Assembly: GCF_900187995.1 (NCBI RefSeq)
Contig: NZ_FZNZ01000016.1
Coordinates: 1-64,000, forward strand
Direction of reading: 5' to 3'
DNA: 64,000 nt
Source of the DNA: Prevotella jejuni
GTDB taxonomy: Bacteria > Bacteroidota > Bacteroidia > Bacteroidales > Bacteroidaceae
Shown here: positions 57,168-64,000 of the stretch, in pieces
Position numbering within the stretch: the first letter of the stretch is position 1
Layout of the letters: every line of letters begins with the position of its first letter
Notes under the pieces: model-generated
The model's input: the letters and a program-made list of their open reading frames with translations, nothing else
Told to the model about the DNA's origin: nothing
Database searches by the model: none
Program-made: the position numbers and the translations under genes

Positions 57168-57707
57168 TTAGATAGCGTTACGTATCTCAATATAGTTCTT
57201 AAACAGCCAAGAATTGCCCTCAGCGATAACCTTAACAAGCTCAGCACAAACGAAGAGACCGATAAGGACCGAAAGAACAAACGCTAAACTGAACCCGAAG
57301 AATATCCAGAGATCACCGTCAGCGTACTTCTCTTGAAAACGACGTAGGCGCGAAGACGACTTATTAACAAACTCGGTTGTGGTCTCGGTTGCGTTCTTCA
57401 AGGTCTCACCAGCTCGTTGAGACGCTTCAACAAGCTTCTGTCTCATCTCCGCAAGCTTCTCTTTTGAAGGCGTGTGGAGGAGGTGCGTCGGTACAGTCGG
57501 TAAGTTTTTAGCCTTCTTAACGACGATAGGTGAGGCCTCAGCCAATGGAATAACGGAGCGAGCATGCGTACGGATAGGTTGCGGTTCATCAAACCTACAA
57601 GTCAACACGTTACCACAATAGGGGCAACGATACTTCATTGTCCCATATTTCTCGGTCTCGGCCACAAAGTCGCGACCGCAGTTATTACATTTGACAGTAT
57701 ATCTCAT
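57168..57707 (-). CDS. Zinc-ribbon protein with C-terminal membrane helix
   Basis: The 179-residue protein starts with a four-cysteine zinc ribbon (CNNCG at residues 8-12 and CPYCG at 28-32), of the MJ0042-like type. A basic/proline linker follows, then a helical region with coiled-coil character (about 80-130), and a strong membrane helix near 133-155 (FGFSLAFVLSVLIGLFVC). Bacteroidales carry many such proteins without assigned function. It has its own promoter with a very short leader (TACTTTTG at 57723-57716). It lies downstream of porQ on the same strand but with separate transcription likely. Confidence 0.7.
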   Translation of the reverse strand: MRYTVKCNNCGRDFVAETEKYGTMKYRCPYCGNVLTCRFDEPQPIRTHARSVIPLAEASPIVVKKAKNLPTVPTHLLHTPSKEKLAEMRQKLVEASQRAGETLKNATETTTEFVNKSSSRLRRFQEKYADGDLWIFFGFSLAFVLSVLIGLFVCAELVKVIAEGNSWLFKNYIEIRNAI

Positions 57708-57715
57708 GATGGGGA

Positions 57716-57748
57716 CAAAAGTATAAAAAAATGTTGAAACAACCGCAA
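57716..57748 (-). promoter_or_regulatory. Promoter of the zinc-ribbon gene (near-leaderless)
   Basis: Minus-strand TACTTTTG (57723-57716) and TTTG (57748-57745) are 21 bp apart. The start codon is only 8 bp beyond the -7 element, so the transcript would be leaderless or almost so. Confidence 0.6.
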
Positions 57749-57788
57749 AAAACGATATTATTTATGTGTTGTAAGGCGTTAATTCAGC

Positions 57789-58733
57789 TTAGAACGAGTA
57801 GCCGAGGTTGACCATTATGGAGTTGCTGGCAGCATGATACTTGCCGTAAGCGAGGTTCAGTTTGAACTGCTCGAGGTTGATTCCCGCTCCTACACTGAAC
57901 CCTGCGCCATGTGCACTGGCGTTCTCAGCCGTTCCGATGGTCATCTCGTCGGCCTTGCGAAAGTTATATCCGCCCCCAATCCATATACTTTCCGATAGCA
58001 GAATGTCTGCTCCAAGATTTAAATGATTGATGAACCGATAGTCATAATGGGTCATATCGACAAGCGTGGCAGACACTCTTACGGGTAAGGCGACGAAGGT
58101 CTTGCTCACACCTAACTGTACGTCAATAGGCATCTTACCATAGTCTTCCTCGTAGGCCTTTATCTGTCCACCGAGATTCTTAGCCACTAACGACACCGAC
58201 CATTGGTGGTCTGGCTCATACCAGTTAAGGCCGAGGTCGACACCCACAGCCATGGAGTTGTATTGTCCGATATAAGATGTGATAAACTTTGCCGTGATAC
58301 CGCCCACAAGGTTGCGTGCTAACTCGTAGGAAAAGATACCTTCAACGGCAATGTCGCTGGCATTGAACGTACCCGTCTGTACGTTATTAGCATCGACCTC
58401 CTTCATCTTCCCGTAGTTCATATAGAGTACACCGCCAGCGAAGGTAGCCTTCTCACCTAAGGCTTTAGTGTACGATGCACTCATGAAATGGGCTCCTCGC
58501 ATATAGTTCATATAGTTGAGTCCAACGGTCTTGTCGCTCACTGACGAAGCTAAGGCAGGGTTAGAAAACATCAACGAGGGGTCGTCCTCGATAATTGAAA
58601 TATTCTCTCCGCCTAAAGCAGCAGCATGGGCACTGACCGGAAGACGCAAGAAGTTGTATTCAGTTTGACTCTCCTGCGCTCGCATAACAGCCGCAAAAAG
58701 TGTTAATAGGAGGGTGAAAACGATTTTTTTCAT
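57789..58733 (-). CDS. porQ: Type IX secretion system protein PorQ
   Basis: The 314-residue protein has a signal peptide (LLLTLFAAVMRA-Q) and reads as a PorV/FadL-like outer-membrane beta-barrel. The N-terminal YNFLRLPVSAHAAALGGENI and DDPSLMFSNPALAS are the PorQ signature. The closing NSIMVNLGYSF ends in an aromatic residue as barrels do. PorQ is an outer-membrane component of the T9SS attachment complex (with PorU, PorV and PorZ in Porphyromonas). Here it fits the T9SS-type proteins at 28-36 kb. It is divergent from a TonB-like gene and its -7 element is at 58763-58756. Confidence 0.88.
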   Translation of the reverse strand: MKKIVFTLLLTLFAAVMRAQESQTEYNFLRLPVSAHAAALGGENISIIEDDPSLMFSNPALASSVSDKTVGLNYMNYMRGAHFMSASYTKALGEKATFAGGVLYMNYGKMKEVDANNVQTGTFNASDIAVEGIFSYELARNLVGGITAKFITSYIGQYNSMAVGVDLGLNWYEPDHQWSVSLVAKNLGGQIKAYEEDYGKMPIDVQLGVSKTFVALPVRVSATLVDMTHYDYRFINHLNLGADILLSESIWIGGGYNFRKADEMTIGTAENASAHGAGFSVGAGINLEQFKLNLAYGKYHAASNSIMVNLGYSF

Positions 58734-58755
58734 CTGTTCTAAACTAATTTCTCGG

Positions 58756-58793
58756 CAAAGTTACAGCTTTTTCCGAATATCTTATTACTTTTG
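58756..58793. promoter_or_regulatory. Back-to-back promoters of porQ and the TonB-like gene
   Basis: TAACTTTG on the minus strand (58763-58756) faces porQ, and TACTTTTG on the plus strand (58786-58793) faces the TonB gene. Only 22 bp separate the two -7 elements, so their polymerase footprints overlap. Confidence 0.5.
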
Positions 58794-58874
58794 TCGTTGC
58801 AACCTTTTATATGGCAATAATTAGCCATCTATGGTTTGTATAACGGCAGAAACGAGCGTTTAGTATATCTTATA

Positions 58875-59672
58875 TTGGAAATAAAGAAGTCAAATAGAGC
58901 TGATTTAGAGAGTAAACGGTGGGTTGGTTTCCTATTGGGAATCATCGTTGCACTGTCTATTTTCTTTGTTGCCATGGAGTATAATTCATCGGGAACAGAG
59001 GACGACTCGGCCAATACCAAGGCCATTAAGAATGTCACACTACACGATATGGACATGCTGCCGGCCATCGACCAGCAAGATTTAGCTAAGACACAAGAGG
59101 ACAAGAAACCCACGATGGAGGACTTACTCAACCTGAAACGGCGTGATGTACCTAATAAGGTAACACCGCATGATGCGGGGAGTATGAACTCAAACGACAA
59201 GAAGACGGGGGCTCCACAAGTAAGTGAAGAACCCATCGTCATGCCTATGGTGACTACAACTCCCGAACCTCCGAAGGTGAAAGAAGAAGCTAAAAAGGAG
59301 ATGGAGAAGATGTCTGACGATACATCCGACAAGGTTGTAGAACGTTATGACGATAAGGTTAGCAAGCGAATCTTATCCCAGACGCCTACACCCCCAGGTG
59401 GTTGGGTGGAGTTTATGAAGTGGCTTACGAAGACATTACAGTACCCTGCCGATGCTAAGGACAATAATCTGCAAGGGACAGTGAATATTACTTTTATCAT
59501 CAATGCCGATGGTACGGTGCATGATGTGACTGTTAAGAATGGTAAGATACCTGTCCTTAATGCTGAGGCACTGCGTGTCTTGAAGACAATGGGCAAATGG
59601 AAGCCTGGCATCGAACGTAATAAACCATGCCGCTCGTTGGTAGAGATACCTTTTGTCTTCCAACTCTCTTAA
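58875..59672 (+). CDS. TonB-family energy transducer
   Basis: I choose a TTG start at 58875, giving an MEIKKSNRADLESKRW beginning like other Bacteroidetes TonB proteins (MExKKSxxADLExxR). A further-upstream TTG would add 13 residues with no counterpart. There is one N-terminal membrane helix (LLGIIVALSIFFVAMEY, about residues 20-38). An acidic/lysine-rich periplasmic linker follows, then a C-terminal TonB domain (YPADAKDNNLQGTVNITFII, WKPGIERNKPCRSLVEIPFVF). The linker is less proline-rich than usual. It transfers proton-motive force to outer-membrane transporters such as the two SusC proteins here. Divergent from porQ. Confidence 0.85.
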   Translation: MEIKKSNRADLESKRWVGFLLGIIVALSIFFVAMEYNSSGTEDDSANTKAIKNVTLHDMDMLPAIDQQDLAKTQEDKKPTMEDLLNLKRRDVPNKVTPHDAGSMNSNDKKTGAPQVSEEPIVMPMVTTTPEPPKVKEEAKKEMEKMSDDTSDKVVERYDDKVSKRILSQTPTPPGGWVEFMKWLTKTLQYPADAKDNNLQGTVNITFIINADGTVHDVTVKNGKIPVLNAEALRVLKTMGKWKPGIERNKPCRSLVEIPFVFQLS

Positions 59673-59737
59673 CGCACACGACGGCCATCTGCCGTCACAA
59701 CGATTATTTATAACATAACTTTTAACACCTACTCTAT

Positions 59738-60712
59738 ATGTACACTGCTGACGAAATCCTATGTAAAGTTAACGAGTATATAAACAATCTCACCTACGAT
59801 CGCAAGCCACAGAGCTTGTATGACCCTATTAAATACGTACTCTCGCTGGGTGGGAAACGCATCCGTCCTACGCTGATGCTCCTTGCCTATAATCTCTTCA
59901 AAGATGATCCGGAGACGATACTATCACCGGCTTGTGCCTTGGAGACCTACCATAACTATACGCTCTTGCATGATGACTTGATGGATGATGCACCTCTTCG
60001 ACGCGGACAGCAGACGGTTCACGTGCGTTGGGATGCTAACACGGCTATCTTGTCGGGTGACTCTATGCTCGTATTGGCCTTCGAGCGCATGGAACAGTGT
60101 GACAGTAGACACCTACGTGAGGTGTTGCATCTCTTCACGACGACGGCACTCGAGATAGGAGAGGGTCAACAGTATGACATGGAGTTTGAGAACCGCAATG
60201 ACGTAAAGGAGGCCGAATACATTGAGATGATACGCCTGAAGACAAGTGTACTATTGGCTTGTGCGATGAAGATTGGCGCTATCCTTGCTGATGCTCCAGC
60301 CGATGACGTAGACAACCTCTATAAGTTTGGCGAACAGATAGGACTGGCCTTTCAGCTACAAGACGACTACCTTGATGTCTATGGAGACCCAAAAGTGTTC
60401 GGAAAGAAGATAGGTGGCGATATTATCAGTAATAAAAAGACTTACATGCTGATAAATGCTTTCAACAAGGCGAACGTCCGCCAACGTAAAGAGTTGGAGA
60501 GATGGATTGGCTGTGAGAACTTTAATCATAACGAGAAGGTGGCTGCCGTCACTGCACTCTATAATAGTATTGGGGTCGACAAGATGGCTATCGAACGTAT
60601 TAACTACTATTTTGATGAGGCTAATAAATACCTCGATGCGGTGAAGGTGAGTGCTGACAGGAAAACTGAACTGGTGGCATACGCACAGAGAATGCTGCAT
60701 AGGAAGAGGTAA
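59738..60712 (+). CDS. Polyprenyl (isoprenyl) diphosphate synthase
   Basis: The 324-residue enzyme has the first Asp-rich motif DDLMDD at residues 79-84, within LLHDDLMDDAPLRRG. The second motif DDYLD is at about residues 208-212 within FQLQDDYLDVYGDPKVFGKK, and GGKRIRP is near the N-terminus. It condenses isopentenyl diphosphate onto allylic diphosphates. The residues before the first Asp motif include Tyr and Thr. Product length (C15-C20 versus longer) cannot be set without modelling. It follows the TonB gene by 65 bp on the same strand. Confidence 0.92.
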   Translation: MYTADEILCKVNEYINNLTYDRKPQSLYDPIKYVLSLGGKRIRPTLMLLAYNLFKDDPETILSPACALETYHNYTLLHDDLMDDAPLRRGQQTVHVRWDANTAILSGDSMLVLAFERMEQCDSRHLREVLHLFTTTALEIGEGQQYDMEFENRNDVKEAEYIEMIRLKTSVLLACAMKIGAILADAPADDVDNLYKFGEQIGLAFQLQDDYLDVYGDPKVFGKKIGGDIISNKKTYMLINAFNKANVRQRKELERWIGCENFNHNEKVAAVTALYNSIGVDKMAIERINYYFDEANKYLDAVKVSADRKTELVAYAQRMLHRKR

Positions 60713-61012
60713 CGGGGGACCTCCCCCAGCCCCTCCGAAGGAGGGGAGCCCTAACAGGACAGGCTGGATAAAAGCGAAATAAACGTGGAGTAGCTGTTCT
60801 CAACATCTATCATTCCTCAGCTTATATACGCTCCTTCAATATCCTATAAACATTTCGTTAACATCCAACACTTATCACCCAACACCCTTATAAACACCCC
60901 ATTAACACCCCTACAAACATCACCCAACACCCTTATAAACACTCCATCAACACCCAACACCAAACACTCATCACCCAACATTCACCACCCAACGCCCAAC
61001 ACCCAACACCCA
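60713..61012. repeat. C-rich module and AACACCCAACACC-type repeat upstream of tatD
   Basis: GGGGGACCTCCCCCAGCCCC and CCGAAGGAGGGG form a small hairpin after the synthase gene. From about 60860, short units such as CACCCAACACCC, TTATAAACACCC and CATCACCCAACACC repeat up to the tatD start codon. The complementary sense (TGGGTGTT, GTTGGGTGATGGGTGTT) resumes right after tatD at 61810-61870. Confidence 0.8.
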
Positions 61013-61825
61013 ATGATCATCGACACTCACGCTCATTTAGATGTAGAAGAATTTGCAGAAGACCTCCCAGAGGTCATCAGTCGCGCTCGTGAAGCGGGCG
61101 TAGAAAAGATATTCATACCAGCTATCGACCTCAAGTCAATGGACACAGTGATGGCTGTATGCCGTCAGTACCCTGACACCTGTTACCCAATGATAGGGTT
61201 ACAACCCGAAGAGGTGCGCAAAGACTGGCGTGAGGTATTAGACGCAATGTACCAACGTATCATGCTTTCCCTCAAACAGAAGGAGGAAGGAACGGCCCTA
61301 CCTGGTGAGACAATCATCGCCATTGGTGAGGTAGGACTTGACTTCTATTGGTCGAGAGAATACGAACAAGAACAGTTGGCAGCCTTTGAAGAGGCCGTAA
61401 AATGGAGTGTGGAGACACGCTTACCACTGATGATTCACTGTCGGAAGGCCCAGAACGAGATGATACATATCATGCGACACTATGAGAAGGAACTGCCGGG
61501 TGGTGTCTTCCATTGCTTCACTGGCAATCAACGAGAGGCTGAGGCGTTTCTACGCTTCGACCGTTTTGTATTAGGTGTGGGCGGTGTCTCTACGTTTAAG
61601 AGTAGTCATCTTCGTGAGGACCTGCCTGCTGCAGTACCCCTCGACCGTATCGTTCTCGAAACAGATAGCCCTTACATGGCACCTGTCCCCTACCGTGGTA
61701 AACGCAACGAGAGTGCTTTCATCGTTGAAGTGATGCGTACCCTTGCTGCAAGCTATGGCCTTGATGAGGCCGAGTTTGCCCAGAGAACCAATGAGAATGT
61801 GCGTAGGGTGTTTGGTATTGGGTGA
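61013..61825 (+). CDS. TatD-family metal-dependent hydrolase
   Basis: The 270-residue TIM-barrel protein has THAHLD at residues 5-10, GEVGLDFYW, LMIHCRKA, GVFHCFTGN and ETDSPYMAP, which are the family's metal ligands and conserved blocks. TatD proteins are DNases/phosphoesterases active on single-stranded or damaged DNA and possibly other substrates. Its ATG stands at the very end of a repetitive C-rich tract, and the same repeat in inverted sense begins at its stop codon, so the gene is bracketed by an inverted repeat. Coding sequence itself looks intact. Confidence 0.92.
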   Translation: MIIDTHAHLDVEEFAEDLPEVISRAREAGVEKIFIPAIDLKSMDTVMAVCRQYPDTCYPMIGLQPEEVRKDWREVLDAMYQRIMLSLKQKEEGTALPGETIIAIGEVGLDFYWSREYEQEQLAAFEEAVKWSVETRLPLMIHCRKAQNEMIHIMRHYEKELPGGVFHCFTGNQREAEAFLRFDRFVLGVGGVSTFKSSHLREDLPAAVPLDRIVLETDSPYMAPVPYRGKRNESAFIVEVMRTLAASYGLDEAEFAQRTNENVRRVFGIG

Positions 61826-61941
61826 TGGGTGTTGAATGTTGGGTGATGGGTGTTAGGTGTTGGGTGGTGATGAAATGATAGGTTGCGAGGGAGGTAGATG
61901 CAGCGAGATAAGGTAATGATAAATACGAGAAAAGTAAGTAT

Positions 61942-62634
61942 ATGAAGAAAATAACTATCGCCATCGACGGCTTTTCATCATGTGGAAAGAGTACAATGGC
62001 AAAGGACTTGGCCAAAGAGATTGGCTATATCTATGTGGATACAGGGGCTATGTATCGCTCTGTAACCCTTTTTGCACTCCGTCATAACCTCTTTAACGCT
62101 GACGGAACTATCCGTGAAGAGGAACTGAAGGAGCAGATGAAGGATATTAACATTAGTTTCCAACTTAATAAAACGACTGGTCGTCCAGACACTTACCTCA
62201 ATGGTGAGAACGTTGAAAACGACATCCGAACGATGGAGGTATCGTCTCATGTGAGCCCTATCGCCACCCTTGCCTTTGTTCGTGAGGCCCTTGTAGCACA
62301 ACAACAACGCATGGGTGCAGAGAAGGGTATCGTCATGGATGGACGAGACATTGGTACGGTAGTGTTCCCAAAGGCTGAATTAAAGATATTTGTCACCGCC
62401 TCTGCAGAGGTGAGGGCACAGCGTCGTTACGACGAACTAAAGGCGAAGGGAATGGATGCCGACTATGCCGATATACTCAAGAACGTGGAGGAACGTGACT
62501 ATATCGACTCTCATCGTGCCACGTCACCACTCCGTAAAGCCGATGATGCCATCGAACTCGATAATAGTAATCTCACGATTGCTGAACAAAAGAAATGGCT
62601 CTACGAACAGTATCGTAAGGCTGCGGAGGAATAG
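61942..62634 (+). CDS. cmk: Cytidylate kinase
   Basis: The 230-residue enzyme starts [20 protein letters not shown], a P-loop near residues 9-17 in which SSCGKST replaces the more usual [19 protein letters not shown] and [20 protein letters not shown] are the CMP-kinase signatures. A lid region with RRYDEL and [20 protein letters not shown] and a C-terminal [10 protein letters not shown] segment follow. It phosphorylates CMP and dCMP with ATP. No partner gene is directly joined in the window; a palindromic repeat tract follows it. Confidence 0.95.
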   Translation: MKKITIAIDGFSSCGKSTMAKDLAKEIGYIYVDTGAMYRSVTLFALRHNLFNADGTIREEELKEQMKDINISFQLNKTTGRPDTYLNGENVENDIRTMEVSSHVSPIATLAFVREALVAQQQRMGAEKGIVMDGRDIGTVVFPKAELKIFVTASAEVRAQRRYDELKAKGMDADYADILKNVEERDYIDSHRATSPLRKADDAIELDNSNLTIAEQKKWLYEQYRKAAEE

Positions 62635-62639
62635 AAATC

Positions 62640-62955
62640 GCCTTACCCTTAGGTCGTTATTAGGGCTAATAGGGGCTTAGCTATTAGCCTTATAGGCCCA
62701 ATAATCTATTAGCCTTATAGGCCCAATAAGGCTAATTGGGCCAATAAATAAGCCCAATAAGGCTAATAATCTATAAGCCCTATAGGCCCTATAAGGCCAA
62801 TTGGGCCAATAAATAAGGCCCAATAAGGCCAATTAACTATTAGCCCTATAGCCCCTATAAGGCCAATTGGGCTAATAAATAAGGCCCAATTGGGCTAATA
62901 AATAAGGCTAATAAGCCCTCTAATAAGCCTAATAGGCCCAATAACAAAGCTCTAT
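62640..62955. repeat. GGCCCAATAAGGCTAAT palindromic short-repeat tract
   Basis: After cmk, words such as CTATTAGCC, TTATAGGCCCAATA, AAGGCTAATTGGGCCAATA and AATAAGGCC alternate in both orientations about ten times in 310 bp. AATTGGCC/GGCCAATT-type palindromes dominate. The next 250 bp to 63204 include two direct copies of GAAAAATATTTCCAGTCGTG-like sequence at about 62998-63042. Confidence 0.85.
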
Positions 62956-63191
62956 CTGTAAGGTTGAGGAGCATTGTGTTGTCGAATTATTTACGTGAAA
63001 AGAAATATTTCCAGTCGTGAAGAAAAATATTTCCAGTCGTGATAATAAATAATTATTATCGTGTAAATAATTCGCTACGGACAGTTAACACGATAAGTAA
63101 CGACCGACAATTACATACGAATCATGGATTAAGAAATACTAAAAGAGAGATATTTATACATCCTTCACTCCGCTATCTCAACTTAAAATGT

Positions 63192-63199
63192 TACCTTTG
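63192..63199 (+). promoter_or_regulatory. -7 element of the GH25 gene
   Basis: TACCTTTG fits TAnnTTTG and ends 5 bp before the start codon, so this transcript would be leaderless or nearly so. Confidence 0.5.
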
Positions 63200-63204
63200 C
63201 AGCT

Positions 63205-63915
63205 ATGAAGTTAATAAGAGTAATATTCCTCATAGCCTGCATCTTCTCTTTTGCAGGTACTAAGGCGCAATATACTATACAATGCGAAGACACCTGCAGT
63301 CACATCCACGGACTCGATATGAGCCATTATCAAGGTGACGTATGGTGGGAGACAGTGGCCGAGAACAGTAATCACAAACTCAATTACGTGTACTTAAAGG
63401 CTACTGAAGGAGGCTCACGTATCGACCAACGCTATCTTGACAATATCGAAGCGGCACAACGCTACGGTATGAACGTAGGCTCATATCATTTCTATCGTCC
63501 GACTGTCCCACAAGAAGAACAGCTTAGGAACTTTCGCATGCAATGCCGCCCACAGGACCAAGACCTCATTCCGATGGTAGATATTGAGACTACTGGCGGA
63601 CTGGGCCGAGAGGCTTTATGCGATAGTCTTCAGCGTTTCCTCGTACTCATGACAAAGGAGTATGGGGTCAAGCCGTTGGTCTACACTTACACAAACTTCT
63701 ATGATCGCTACCTCAGTGGGGCCCTTGATGGCTATAAGCTCTTTATCGCACAGTATAACGGACGAGAGCCGGTACTGCAAGACGGAAGGGACATCTTCGC
63801 TTGGCAATACACTGGTAAAGGGCGCATCAATGGTGTAAACGGATATGTCGACAAGTCGCGCTTGATGGGAAGGCACAGTATGCGCGAACTAAGATTCCCA
63901 CGACGACGAAGATAG
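63205..63915 (+). CDS. Exported GH25 lysozyme (muramidase)
   Basis: The 236-residue protein has a signal peptide (FLIACIFSFAGTKA-Q). The GH25 catalytic barrel is complete: HGLDMSHYQGDVWW near residues 34-47, YLKATEGG, VGSYHFYRP, and the catalytic DxE in PMVDIETTGG, closing with FAWQYTGKGRINGVNGYVD. GH25 enzymes cut the beta-1,4 N-acetylmuramyl linkage of peptidoglycan. The final residues MRELRFPRRRR are strongly basic, a tail that could bind wall or nucleic acid. It is preceded at once by a -7 element. Confidence 0.92.
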   Translation: MKLIRVIFLIACIFSFAGTKAQYTIQCEDTCSHIHGLDMSHYQGDVWWETVAENSNHKLNYVYLKATEGGSRIDQRYLDNIEAAQRYGMNVGSYHFYRPTVPQEEQLRNFRMQCRPQDQDLIPMVDIETTGGLGREALCDSLQRFLVLMTKEYGVKPLVYTYTNFYDRYLSGALDGYKLFIAQYNGREPVLQDGRDIFAWQYTGKGRINGVNGYVDKSRLMGRHSMRELRFPRRRR

Positions 63916-63974
63916 CCGACCAAGAGAAAAGAAAAAGATAATTATCCAAACTACTATAATCTTACGTTAGATAA

Positions 63975-64000
63975 ATGATCATCAAATGCCCTGAATGTGG
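63975..64000 (+). CDS. Start of a zinc-ribbon protein, cut by the window edge
   Basis: ATG at 63975 opens MIIKCPECG, the beginning of a CPxCG zinc-ribbon motif like that of the protein at 57168. Only nine codons are in the window, so identity is uncertain. Confidence 0.5.

Noticed and set aside
58836-58874. Upstream TTG start extension of the TonB-like gene
   Set aside because: The extra 13 residues do not resemble TonB N-termini, whereas the TTG at 58875 gives the usual MExKKS beginning.
61719-62015. 98-codon minus-strand frame between tatD and cmk
   Set aside because: It translates the AACACCC repeat into a Thr/Gln/His/Pro-rich run and overlaps two well-supported genes.
1-64000. tRNA or rRNA genes
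   Set aside because: I looked for T-arm-like GTTCGAATCC/GTTCAAATCC words and rRNA landmarks in the gene-free tracts and saw none; a tRNA search program would be the proper test.

Overview
The window looks like a chromosome segment of an oral-type Prevotella or a close relative (Bacteroidales). The evidence is two SusC/SusD outer-membrane uptake loci, type IX secretion system (T9SS) cargo proteins and a PorQ-like T9SS protein, a FeoA-FeoB fusion, a fimbrillin-type lipoprotein, and Bacteroidetes promoter elements (-7 TAnnTTTG, sometimes with a -33 TTTG/TTG) ahead of many genes. Coding density is low. Large intergenic tracts are filled with several families of dispersed and tandem repeats. No tRNA, rRNA, transposase, integrase or cas gene was recognised.

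Layout. 1-3.0 kb: the 3' end of a DUF262/DUF1524 (GmrS/GmrD-like) nuclease gene, a UPF0114 membrane protein, and a two-gene Panacea antitoxin / GNAT-like protein pair. 4.4-13.9 kb: a minus-strand operon encoding SusC, SusD, a zinc metallohydrolase lipoprotein, a DUF4302 lipoprotein and a BACON-like lipoprotein. 14.1-22 kb: tandem repeats, FeoAB, and a fimbrillin lipoprotein preceded by a 49-residue peptide gene. 22-26.7 kb: DoxX, a sodium:alanine symporter, YitT and MnmA. 28.5-36.5 kb: three exported proteins with T9SS-type C-termini, namely a beta-rich protein, a subtilisin-like protease and a giant leucine-rich-repeat protein. 38-44.9 kb: an AspT/YidE-type transporter, then an operon of an unusual double-module sensor kinase, its response regulator and an AbgT-like membrane protein.

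45.4-49.1 kb is the most unusual part. A cas-less CRISPR array (six 37-bp repeats, five spacers) has a promoter-bearing leader on its nrdG side. Its old end continues as degenerate repeats, and two small genes sit in the inter-repeat positions. Both encode membrane-anchored proteins with papain-like Cys/His motifs (CHAP-like and transglutaminase-like). Each is followed by the same ~62-bp block and then a CRISPR-like repeat, so the layout resembles gene cassettes. A third papain-fold enzyme (YiiX-like) lies 1.3 kb away.

49.1-64 kb: NrdG, a second SusC/SusD pair, a zinc-ribbon membrane protein, PorQ, a TonB-like protein divergent from PorQ, a polyprenyl synthetase, TatD, cytidylate kinase, a GH25 lysozyme, and the first codons of another zinc-ribbon protein. 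The housekeeping genes look ordinary. The interest lies in the CRISPR/cassette locus, the Panacea pair, the double-module kinase, the small fimbrillin-linked peptide, and the density of structured intergenic repeats.
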